7,611 bases of DNA. It comes from Candidatus Saccharibacteria bacterium UBA2112. GTDB taxonomy: Bacteria; Patescibacteriota; Saccharimonadia; Saccharimonadales; Saccharimonadaceae. Below are positions 1 to 5,888 of the stretch, one piece after another (the stretch's first letter is position 1; each line of letters begins with the position of its first letter). Under the pieces are notes generated by a model. The model did no database searches. It saw nothing but the letters and a program-made list of their open reading frames with translations, and had not been told where the DNA came from. Both the position numbers and the translations under genes were made by a program. The DNA is taken from positions 1 to 7,611 of the forward strand of contig DCYK01000053.1 of assembly GCA_002331045.1 (NCBI GenBank). Direction: 5' to 3'.

Positions 1-591
1 GGACCATACGTGTCTGGTGCGGTAAATACGATCGTGACGGCACGGGCCGGTCGCGATCTAGTGTCTGGCCTGAGCGCAGGGCTGCTAACGATTGGTCCAC
101 GGTTTGGCGGTGCGCTCAACGGAGCAGCTGGGGGCTGGCTGCGGGGTGTGCAGCAGCAAATGACGCCAAAACAATTCGTCAATAGTTACGTGGCAAGGGG
201 CGGAATTATTCCTGGTATAGGTCACAAGAAATATCGTGTCGACATACCTGACCCGCGTATTGCGGCACTCATGGAAAAATATATTGGTAAAGAAATTGGA
301 CCGCATTTGCAATTTGCGCTGGAGGTTGAAAAAATAACCACGGCAAAAAAGGGAACACTCATTTTGAATATCGACGGCGCCATAGCCGCGGCTATGCTCG
401 ATATGCTTCAGGCAGAGCTTGGTTATTCGCATGATGAACTAGCGGAGCTTGTGGACATTGAGTTCTTTAACGCTCTCTTTGTTCTTGCTCGTTCGATTGG
501 ACTGACGGCGCACTATTTGGATCAGCGACGGTATGATGAAGGGCTGTTTCGACTGGGAACGGATGACGTAAGATATATGGAGGATAAATAA
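1..591 (+). CDS. ATP-citrate lyase / citryl-CoA lyase, C-terminal citrate synthase-like domain (5' end missing)
   Basis: The frame is open from base 1, and family similarity begins with the first codons (GPYVSGAVNT), so the GTG at 10 is not the true start. The 196 visible residues match the C-terminal citryl-CoA lyase module of ATP-citrate lyase: SGLLTIGPRFGGALN, then GIGHKK with the active-site histidine, ALEVEKITTAKKGTLILN followed by an IDG aspartate, and the ending GHYLDQ-type HYLDQRR...GLFR..TDDVRY. In this family two histidines and one aspartate serve citryl-CoA cleavage. The first histidine (ADHGP in homologues) would lie just before the window. The full enzyme cleaves citrate with CoA and ATP to acetyl-CoA and oxaloacetate in the cytoplasm. 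From this fragment I cannot tell a full-length ATP-citrate lyase from a stand-alone citryl-CoA lyase subunit. The stop codon touches the glmS start with no gap, so the genes very probably share a transcript. Confidence 0.87.
   Translation, partial: GPYVSGAVNTIVTARAGRDLVSGLSAGLLTIGPRFGGALNGAAGGWLRGVQQQMTPKQFVNSYVARGGIIPGIGHKKYRVDIPDPRIAALMEKYIGKEIGPHLQFALEVEKITTAKKGTLILNIDGAIAAAMLDMLQAELGYSHDELAELVDIEFFNALFVLARSIGLTAHYLDQRRYDEGLFRLGTDDVRYMEDK
579..583 (+). promoter_or_regulatory. Shine-Dalgarno site of glmS inside the upstream gene
   Basis: GGAGG ends 8 nt before the glmS ATG and lies within the last codons of the upstream reading frame. It supports ATG 592 as the start and translational coupling between the two genes. 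It is the clearest Shine-Dalgarno site in the window; most transcript-leading genes here lack one. Confidence 0.8.
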
Positions 592-2406
592 ATGTGTGGA
601 ATTGTTGGATATGTTGGTCACCGCCAGGCGCAGGAAGTACTGCTGGACGGACTACATCGTCTAGAGTATCGGGGCTATGATAGTGCGGGAATTGTCACGT
701 TGGGTAAGGGGCCAACGCTGCTGAGGGCGAGCGGTAAGGTTGCCGAGCTAGGAGAGAAGGTAGCACAGCACGGAACAGCAGATACTGTTGGTATCGGTCA
801 TACACGTTGGGCTACTCACGGTGAGCCTAACGAAACGAATGCACATCCTCACCAGTCAGGTGATATCTACTTGGTGCATAACGGTATTATCGAAAATTAC
901 AAAGAACTAAAGGCCGAGATGAAGGAGCAGCACTTTGCCAGCGAGACGGACAGTGAAGTATTGGCAGCACTTGTGCATTCATTGTATGACGAATCGACTC
1001 CACTAGAATCGGCGGTTGGCCAAGCGCTCAAGCTTGTTGAGGGTACCTATGGTATTGCTGTCGTCTCTGTCCGCGAACCAGAAAAGATCGTTGTTGCGCG
1101 CAAAGGAAGCCCGCTCATTATTGGTATCGGCAATGGCGAGACGATTATCGCGAGTGATGCGTCTGCCTTGCTAGGTCATACGGACGAGGCAATCTATTTG
1201 AATGATGGTGAGCTGGCAGTGTGTACGGCAGACACTGTTGATCTACAGAACATGTCTGCTCAAAAACTGAGTCCCAAAGTCGAGAAAATCGAAGCTAGTA
1301 TGGCTGCGATCCAAAAGCAGGGGTATGATCATTTCCTGCTAAAGGAGATAATGGAGCAGCCCGAGACACTGCAATCGACACTGAAGGGACGCGTATCGCC
1401 ACGCGAACACAAGGCACATTTGGGTGGTTTGAATATGACGGAAAAACAGCTTGCCGGTGTCGAGCACGTGCTGATTGTGGCGTGCGGTACGGCGTCGTAT
1501 GCAGGCATGCTCGCTGCGTACTATATTGAACGGTTAAATGATAAGGTTACAGTACAGGTGGAAATCGCTTCGGAGTTTCGCTACCGCACGTTTCACTTGC
1601 CCAAGAAATCAGTTGCACTCATTGTTAGTCAATCTGGCGAGACGGCTGATACCCTCGCCTGCCTACGTGAGATCAAAAAACGCGGCGTACGGACGCTGGG
1701 GGTGGTCAATGCGGTTGGTAGTACGATAGCACGCGAAGTTGACGGCGGTGTGTATGTGCATGCTGGGCCAGAAATATCGGTCGCCAGTACCAAAGCCTTT
1801 ACCAGCCAGGTTGCAGCGATGGTGGTATTTGGCATTCAACTAGCCCAGGCAAAATCAACTGACAACAAGGCAATACCGAAATACATCAAGGAGTTGTGGC
1901 AATTGCCTGCCGAAATCAAAAAAGTCCTATCGGTGATGCCGCCGCAAATTGAAGAGATTGCAAAGCGCTATGCCCACTATGACAATTCATTTTACCTTGG
2001 GCGGGACGTGATGTATCCGACGGCGCTGGAGGGTGCGCTGAAGCTAAAGGAAACAAGCTATGTGCATACAGAGGGGCAGGCGGCAGGTGAGCTGAAGCAT
2101 GGTTCGTTGGCACTCGTCGATGATCGATTCTTTGAAGTAATGCTGATTCGTGACGACGAGTTACTGGACAAAAGCCTCAGTAACCTAGCCGAAATTAATG
2201 CACGCGGGGGGCATGTGATTGTTATTACCAACAGCGACCGCGACATTGATGCCGAGACTGTTATACAGGTTCCGACAAAACTCACGTTAATGACACCGCT
2301 GGTGATGAACGTCGTCCAGCAACTCCTCGCCTACTACATCGCTGTCGCTCGTGGTACCGATGTCGATCATCCGCGTAACCTGGCAAAAAGCGTGACTGTC
2401 GAATAG
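592..2406 (+). CDS. glmS: Glutamine--fructose-6-phosphate aminotransferase (isomerizing)
   Basis: Cytoplasmic enzyme converting fructose-6-phosphate and glutamine to glucosamine-6-phosphate, the first committed step to UDP-GlcNAc for peptidoglycan and surface glycans. At 604 residues it is full length (E. coli 609). Residues 2-220 form the class II glutamine amidotransferase domain: the start MCGIVGYVG puts the nucleophile Cys2 at the N terminus after Met removal, with R72 in HTRWATHG, H96-N97-G98 (oxyanion hole) and D120. Two SIS sugar-isomerase domains follow: about 285-425, with CGTASYAG (298-305), SQSGET (346-351) and ASTKAFTSQ (398-406); and about 455-590, with ALKLKE (482-487) and GELKHGSLAL (499-508). 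The C-terminal HPRNLAKSVTVE carries the conserved Lys599. All key residues are present. The start is fixed by Cys2. It directly follows the citrate lyase gene, leaving no room for a glmS ribozyme leader, and no regulatory element is visible for it. Confidence 0.98.
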   Translation: MCGIVGYVGHRQAQEVLLDGLHRLEYRGYDSAGIVTLGKGPTLLRASGKVAELGEKVAQHGTADTVGIGHTRWATHGEPNETNAHPHQSGDIYLVHNGIIENYKELKAEMKEQHFASETDSEVLAALVHSLYDESTPLESAVGQALKLVEGTYGIAVVSVREPEKIVVARKGSPLIIGIGNGETIIASDASALLGHTDEAIYLNDGELAVCTADTVDLQNMSAQKLSPKVEKIEASMAAIQKQGYDHFLLKEIMEQPETLQSTLKGRVSPREHKAHLGGLNMTEKQLAGVEHVLIVACGTASYAGMLAAYYIERLNDKVTVQVEIASEFRYRTFHLPKKSVALIVSQSGETADTLACLREIKKRGVRTLGVVNAVGSTIAREVDGGVYVHAGPEISVASTKAFTSQVAAMVVFGIQLAQAKSTDNKAIPKYIKELWQLPAEIKKVLSVMPPQIEEIAKRYAHYDNSFYLGRDVMYPTALEGALKLKETSYVHTEGQAAGELKHGSLALVDDRFFEVMLIRDDELLDKSLSNLAEINARGGHVIVITNSDRDIDAETVIQVPTKLTLMTPLVMNVVQQLLAYYIAVARGTDVDHPRNLAKSVTVE

Positions 2407-2410
2407 TGTA

Positions 2411-2439
2411 TTGACATTATATAATTATAGTTTTATAAT
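2411..2439 (+). promoter_or_regulatory. Consensus sigma-70-type promoter of the Nudix gene
   Basis: TTGACA at 2411-2416 and TATAAT at 2434-2439 are separated by exactly 17 nt, a perfect match to the vegetative consensus in both hexamers. It starts 4 nt after the glmS stop codon. The -10 ends 12 nt before the ATG at 2452, so the predicted transcript start (about 2445-2447) leaves a leader of only about 5-7 nt, too short for a Shine-Dalgarno site. None is visible there. Confidence 0.87.
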
Positions 2440-2445
2440 ATATAA
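2417..2445. repeat. AT-only imperfect inverted repeat overlapping the promoter
   Basis: TTATATAATTATA (2417-2429) is nearly the reverse complement of TATAATATATAA (2434-2445), with a single unpaired base and a GTTT loop. It spans the promoter spacer and the whole -10 hexamer. A pure A/T stem with no following T-run is a poor intrinsic terminator for glmS. It may ease promoter melting, act as an operator, or simply reflect base composition. Confidence 0.5.
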
Positions 2446-2451
2446 ATTGTT

Positions 2452-3192
2452 ATGAGTGAACGACGTCAAGAGTCGCGTTTTCAGCGAATGCCATTCGATA
2501 AACGACCTACGAAGACTATTGAAACTGTTGAAATGAAGTCGCCGGGGACGGCTGGTAAGCATGCCCGGTATTTTGTAGATGAAGTAAGATATCCAAATGG
2601 TAATATGGGGCGACAGCACCGCATTTATATTCCGCGCTCGGTTTTTGCTGCGCATATGGACGACGATGATCAATTGGCGCTCGTCACAAATTATCGTCAT
2701 CCATTAGGTCGCTACAGTGTCGAACTACCTGGCGGTGCTGTTGACGAAACGGTTGAGTCTCTGGCGGGTGTCATCGCTCCTATAGAAGCACAAGAACTAC
2801 TCGACATAGCCAGAAACCAAGAGGTTTCAATTGTTGAACTGCTAGGATCCGATCAAGTGGATGAAGTGTTGCGTCGAACTGCTGCTCGTGAACTGCACGA
2901 GGAAACAGGTTGGGCCAGTGAACCGGATAATTTTCGGCCACTCCTCCCTGGTCCTACCTATAATGTCCCAGGACTTGTACATCAGCCTAGCCATATTTAT
3001 GTAGGCCATGGGGGATATATGGACAAAACAAACCATGATGATGGCGAGTCGGGCACAATGACTGCTGGACGTTACTCGCTTGAGGATGCAGCCGCCATGA
3101 TTGGTCACGAGATTGTCGAGCCTGCCACGACGATTGCGGTCATAGGGCTCGCAAATATGCATGGCAAAAGAGTGTCCTTTGTAAAAAAGTGA
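2452..3192 (+). CDS. Nudix hydrolase, ADP-ribose pyrophosphatase-like, with interrupted Nudix region
   Basis: A 246-residue cytoplasmic protein. YRHPLGRYSVELPGG (81-95) is the strand and loop that precede the Nudix box in ADP-ribose and sugar-nucleotide pyrophosphatases (NudF type). The catalytic helix appears only at 138-154, where REL.EE.GW carries the metal ligands E147, E150 and E151. In usual members about 14 residues separate the loop glycine from the RE arginine; here G95 to R146 is 51, so about 37 residues are inserted. G132 to W154 nonetheless fits the formal GX5EX7REUXEEXGU pattern, apart from Trp at the last aliphatic position. Residues 1-30 are basic and unassigned. The likely reaction is hydrolysis of a nucleoside diphosphate linked to another group, but the substrate is not known. 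Start 2452 follows closely behind the promoter; the next Met (codon 13) has no ribosome binding site. The gene runs convergently into the glycosyltransferase 7 bp away. Confidence 0.88.
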   Translation: MSERRQESRFQRMPFDKRPTKTIETVEMKSPGTAGKHARYFVDEVRYPNGNMGRQHRIYIPRSVFAAHMDDDDQLALVTNYRHPLGRYSVELPGGAVDETVESLAGVIAPIEAQELLDIARNQEVSIVELLGSDQVDEVLRRTAARELHEETGWASEPDNFRPLLPGPTYNVPGLVHQPSHIYVGHGGYMDKTNHDDGESGTMTAGRYSLEDAAAMIGHEIVEPATTIAVIGLANMHGKRVSFVKK

Positions 3193-3199
3193 CAAGATG

Positions 3200-4342
3200 C
3201 TAGTTGTGCTGGTAGTGGTCGAAGACGGTTTTTCGTATCTTGTTGATAAACAGTGATTTCTCGAAACGCTTTGCCTTACGGCGACAGGTACCAGGGAGGA
3301 ATGATTGTGTCTGGGCTTCTGCGATTGCACGAACAACAGCATCGGTTGTTTGTTCGTGGAACAAGACACCACAGTCGCTATCGACAATATCACGCGAGCC
3401 ACCGCGATCGTAGGCGATCACAGGAGCACCGGCGGCCAATGCCTCGGTAGCAACAATGCCGAAGTCCTCCTCGCTGGGAAAGATGAATCCCTTTGCCGTG
3501 TTGAGTGCTGTAGTGACTGCCTCGTCCGAAGCATTGCCACTGCGATCAGTATAGAATTCAACGGTTGGGCCTGCCATAGTGACGAGCTTGTCGTGTTCGC
3601 TGCCGTTGCCGTAGACCCGTAGGGGAATAGTGAGTTTTGTAGCAGCAGCAACGGCCAAATCGATTCGTTTGTAGGGGACTTGGCGACCGAGCGTCACATA
3701 GTAATCACCCCGCTCACGTGCCGGTTCAAACCGGGTGGTATCGACGGGTGGGTGAATGACAGTCGATGGTTTTTTATAGTATTGCTTGATGCGCTTTTGC
3801 ACTTCACTACTGTTTGCGATAAAGGCATCAATGTTTTGGGCTGCCGTGTAGTCAGCCTTTTTTAGTGATGGAACAAAAAGTGGGAGTGCGAGACGAATCA
3901 GCCAATTAAGCCGGCCGAAGCCGGGATCTCGTTTGTACTCCTGATAGTGCGACCAATAATAGCGGATAGGGGTATGACAGTAGCAGATATGAATTTGTCC
4001 GGGTCGTGTTTTTTGCACCTGTTTTGCCTCGGCGCTTGCACTGCTAATGATAATGTCAAATTCGGATAGATCCAGTCGTCGGAATGCCCGACCACGCATG
4101 TGCGGGAAAAACTTATGGAGCTTGCGCAATGGTCCTGGAAGGTTTTGCAGGTAGGTTGTGCGGATGTCCAGTCCTTTGAATAACGGCATAGTTTCGGGGG
4201 TGTACGTACTAGTATAGATCGGTGCGTCAGGAAATGCTTCGTGTAGTGCCAACACGACACGCTCGGCTCCGCCCATGTTGGTGAGCCAGTCATGCACGAT
4301 GGCGATTCTTGGTTTTTTGGGGGAGGTTGTCGTCATGGTCAT
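3200..4342 (-). CDS. GT4-family glycosyltransferase (WbaZ/mannosyltransferase-like)
   Basis: A 380-residue cytoplasmic or membrane-associated GT-B enzyme. The N-terminal Glyco_transf_4 half begins RIAIVHDWLTNMGGAERV (12-29), and CYCHTPIRYYW (120-130) is a hallmark of the WbaZ-type subgroup. ANSS at 176-179 and IHPPVD at 196-201 lead into the donor-binding half. That half has GRQVPYKRIDL (219-229) with K225, YGNGSE (244-249), FPSEEDFGIVATEAL (288-302) holding the E-x7-E pair E292/E300, and AGAPVIAYDRGG (305-315). It most likely moves a hexose (mannose or similar from a nucleotide sugar) to a lipid-linked surface oligosaccharide; donor and acceptor are not readable from sequence. Two ATGs (4342 and 4336) are possible starts; both precede the family core. 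The nearby sugar-phosphate transferase and O-antigen-type protein support a surface glycan role. It has its own promoter region, divergent from the metalloprotease. Confidence 0.93.
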   Translation of the reverse strand: MTMTTTSPKKPRIAIVHDWLTNMGGAERVVLALHEAFPDAPIYTSTYTPETMPLFKGLDIRTTYLQNLPGPLRKLHKFFPHMRGRAFRRLDLSEFDIIISSASAEAKQVQKTRPGQIHICYCHTPIRYYWSHYQEYKRDPGFGRLNWLIRLALPLFVPSLKKADYTAAQNIDAFIANSSEVQKRIKQYYKKPSTVIHPPVDTTRFEPARERGDYYVTLGRQVPYKRIDLAVAAATKLTIPLRVYGNGSEHDKLVTMAGPTVEFYTDRSGNASDEAVTTALNTAKGFIFPSEEDFGIVATEALAAGAPVIAYDRGGSRDIVDSDCGVLFHEQTTDAVVRAIAEAQTQSFLPGTCRRKAKRFEKSLFINKIRKTVFDHYQHN

Positions 4343-4353
4343 GTCTTTAACTA

Positions 4354-4364
4354 CCTCTATTGTA
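4354..4364 (-). promoter_or_regulatory. Candidate -10 and ribosome binding sequence of the glycosyltransferase
   Basis: On the minus strand TACAAT (4364-4359) resembles a -10, and GAGG (4357-4354) resembles a Shine-Dalgarno site 11 nt from the ATG at 4342. They are nearly adjacent: transcription starting from this -10 (about 4352) would leave the GAGG out of the mRNA. So either the -10 lies further upstream or the GAGG is not used. No convincing -35 was found. Confidence 0.35.
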
Positions 4365-4376
4365 AATCATTTACAA
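4360..4376. promoter_or_regulatory. Perfect 17-bp palindrome, candidate operator between divergent genes
   Basis: TTGTAAATCATTTACAA has two perfect 8-bp arms around one central base, in the 64-bp gap between the divergent glycosyltransferase and metalloprotease genes. Its right arm contains TTTACA, the -35 of the metalloprotease promoter, and its left arm overlaps the candidate -10 of the glycosyltransferase. A dimeric repressor bound here could block both genes. The regulator is not identifiable from the window. Confidence 0.5.
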
Positions 4377-4398
4377 ATAACTGCTTTTATGCTATAAT
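4370..4398 (+). promoter_or_regulatory. Extended -10 promoter of the metalloprotease gene
   Basis: TTTACA (4370-4375, five of six consensus bases) and TATAAT (4393-4398) are 17 nt apart, and TGC just before the -10 (4390-4392) makes it an extended -10. The ATG at 4407 is 8 nt after the -10, so transcription would start at or 1-3 nt before the start codon. This predicts a leaderless mRNA. Confidence 0.83.
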
Positions 4399-4406
4399 TT
4401 TACTAA

Positions 4407-5885
4407 ATGAGTGAACTAGTGACGCATACTTCACCTGAGCGTTTGCCAACAGTTGAACTACCTAGAGAAATGGGGTTTCAGTCTTATGAGAAACTGAACG
4501 GTGAAAAGGAATATCGGGAGGGAGAAAAAGCACGATTTTTTGCTGGCGAAACAAGAAATCCAAAGCTTGACTATCCGCTACTGGATGAAGAGGAGCTGCG
4601 TGCATCAATTCGTCATCTCGAGCCGGTACTTGATCAAGCGAGGCAATTTGATGACGAGTTAATCGGGGATGTGGTATGGAGCAGTGCCGGGTATCGCATG
4701 GCGGAAATGTATTGGCTGCTGGAGGCAAAGCGCATGAACGAGCTTGCTAGCAACCCAGAATCGGAAGCGTTCCAGCGGTCAGCTGATCGCTATCAGAAGT
4801 ACAACGAAGAGTTGTATGGTTGTCCAGATCCAGAAAAAGTTGAAGCTGTCTACGGTGAGATTATTGCTCTGGCCCAGGAGAAAAAACTACATCCAACGAC
4901 GCAGACCTTCTACGATGAGCTTGTGTACGGCAAGACCATGTATCTGCAGGATACTATGGTGCGGTTACAAGGGATTGGCAACGATCATCCTCATCGCTTG
5001 CCCCAGGATGTGAATGAAACACTCGATACGTTACGAGAAGTTTTACTAGAAAAGTTTCCAGACATCACCAGAATCGTTACTGAATACTGGGAGCAAGAGA
5101 TTCAAGGCCGTCAGGAAGATCAGCGACTCTTTAATACGAATGATATGCAGGCGGTATTTGAGCGGGTGCGTGATTTTTATGATCCGGATAATGAGGCAGG
5201 CATAGGCGTCGTAATCAATCCAAGCTCGGCACAATTGTCATGGGACACGCCAAGTAACGCAATAAAGATTGGCGGTCAGCGACAACCCATTAATGATATC
5301 TCGGAGATGATCCCTAAGGTTGTCCATGAGTATGGCCACGGATTGAGGGCGCTCAATGGAAAAAAGAGTGGTATTCCTACACTGGGGACAGGTATGTATA
5401 CGGCAGCAGGCGAGGGAGAGCGTCCTGATTACCTCACCTTTGAAGAAGGTTTTTTGACGCTCTGTCAGATGGCAATTGGTGATAAGTTCACTGGTTGGGG
5501 TGCTGAGTACTTTGCTCATATGGTGACACTAGGCGGTCTCTATGAAGGTCAGGATTTTCGCGAGATGTATGAGCGATGCTGGCGGATGCATGTGGTTGTA
5601 GAGGTTCCGGACGGTGAAGAACCTTCAGCGCAATTATTACGTGAGGCAAAGGAAAAAGCTTATGTACGATGTGTACGGGCAAAACGTGGTACGCCCACGG
5701 AATTAAAAGACGGACCGCTACTGTCATTTAACAAAGACCTTGCCTATCTGAATGGTATTCTCGATGCATTGGATTACCTAAAGCGGGTAGGTACAGACAA
5801 AGAGCAGATTGCCCGACTATGGGACGGGAAGTTTGACCCTACGAATAGTATTCAAGACGCTGTGGCGCAGCGTACTCGAAAGTAG
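4407..5885 (+). CDS. DUF1704 / tyrosine-carboxypeptidase-like zinc metallopeptidase (QEGLA-motif relative)
   Basis: A 492-residue protein without signal peptide or membrane segment, so probably cytoplasmic. The centre reads VVHEYGHGLRALNG (305-318) followed by LGTG (326-329) and TFEEGF (344-349). This is the arrangement of DUF1704 proteins (HE...H, LGTG, then the [Q/E]EG motif). H307, H311 and probably E347 would bind zinc, with E308 as catalytic base. RAKRGT (424-429) and FNKDLAYLNGI (441-451) match the conserved C-terminal part. FFAGETRNPKLDYP (44-57) resembles the N-terminal family motif. As I recall the family, which includes the tubulin tyrosine carboxypeptidase MATCAP, its motif is HExxxH; this protein has one residue fewer, giving classical HExxH. 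A carboxypeptidase-type activity is therefore likely, but the substrate is unknown. ATG 4407 is chosen because the promoter lies directly before it and the next Met is codon 22. Convergent with the following gene across 3 bp. Confidence 0.82.
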   Translation: MSELVTHTSPERLPTVELPREMGFQSYEKLNGEKEYREGEKARFFAGETRNPKLDYPLLDEEELRASIRHLEPVLDQARQFDDELIGDVVWSSAGYRMAEMYWLLEAKRMNELASNPESEAFQRSADRYQKYNEELYGCPDPEKVEAVYGEIIALAQEKKLHPTTQTFYDELVYGKTMYLQDTMVRLQGIGNDHPHRLPQDVNETLDTLREVLLEKFPDITRIVTEYWEQEIQGRQEDQRLFNTNDMQAVFERVRDFYDPDNEAGIGVVINPSSAQLSWDTPSNAIKIGGQRQPINDISEMIPKVVHEYGHGLRALNGKKSGIPTLGTGMYTAAGEGERPDYLTFEEGFLTLCQMAIGDKFTGWGAEYFAHMVTLGGLYEGQDFREMYERCWRMHVVVEVPDGEEPSAQLLREAKEKAYVRCVRAKRGTPTELKDGPLLSFNKDLAYLNGILDALDYLKRVGTDKEQIARLWDGKFDPTNSIQDAVAQRTRK

Positions 5886-5888
5886 GTC

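Noticed and set aside
10..12. GTG as start of the first gene
   Set aside because: Similarity to ATP-citrate lyase continues through codons 1-3 (GPY) to the window edge, so the gene is cut at its 5' end.
85..432. Minus-strand open frame opposite the citrate lyase gene
   Set aside because: Antisense shadow of a conserved coding region, with no recognisable domain or start signals.
531..600. glmS ribozyme/riboswitch upstream of glmS
   Set aside because: The upstream gene ends exactly at the glmS start, so no untranslated leader exists.
3192..3243. ACAAGAT and ATCTTGT as a terminator stem at the first convergent junction
   Set aside because: Only 7-bp arms with a 38-nt loop and no T-run; it lies mostly in glycosyltransferase codons.
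2842..3402. Long minus-strand open frame (186 codons) across the Nudix end and the glycosyltransferase end
   Set aside because: Composition is unlike a real protein (many Ser, His, Arg), there is no promoter or ribosome site, and it overlaps two well-supported genes.
3305..3622. Plus-strand open frame opposite the glycosyltransferase
   Set aside because: Overlaps the conserved donor-binding half of the glycosyltransferase; cysteine-rich with no family resemblance.
4313..4323. T6G5 homopolymer run near the glycosyltransferase start as a phase-variation tract
   Set aside because: Runs of 5-6 bases are too short to suggest phase variation and simply encode Ser-Pro-Lys-Lys-Pro.
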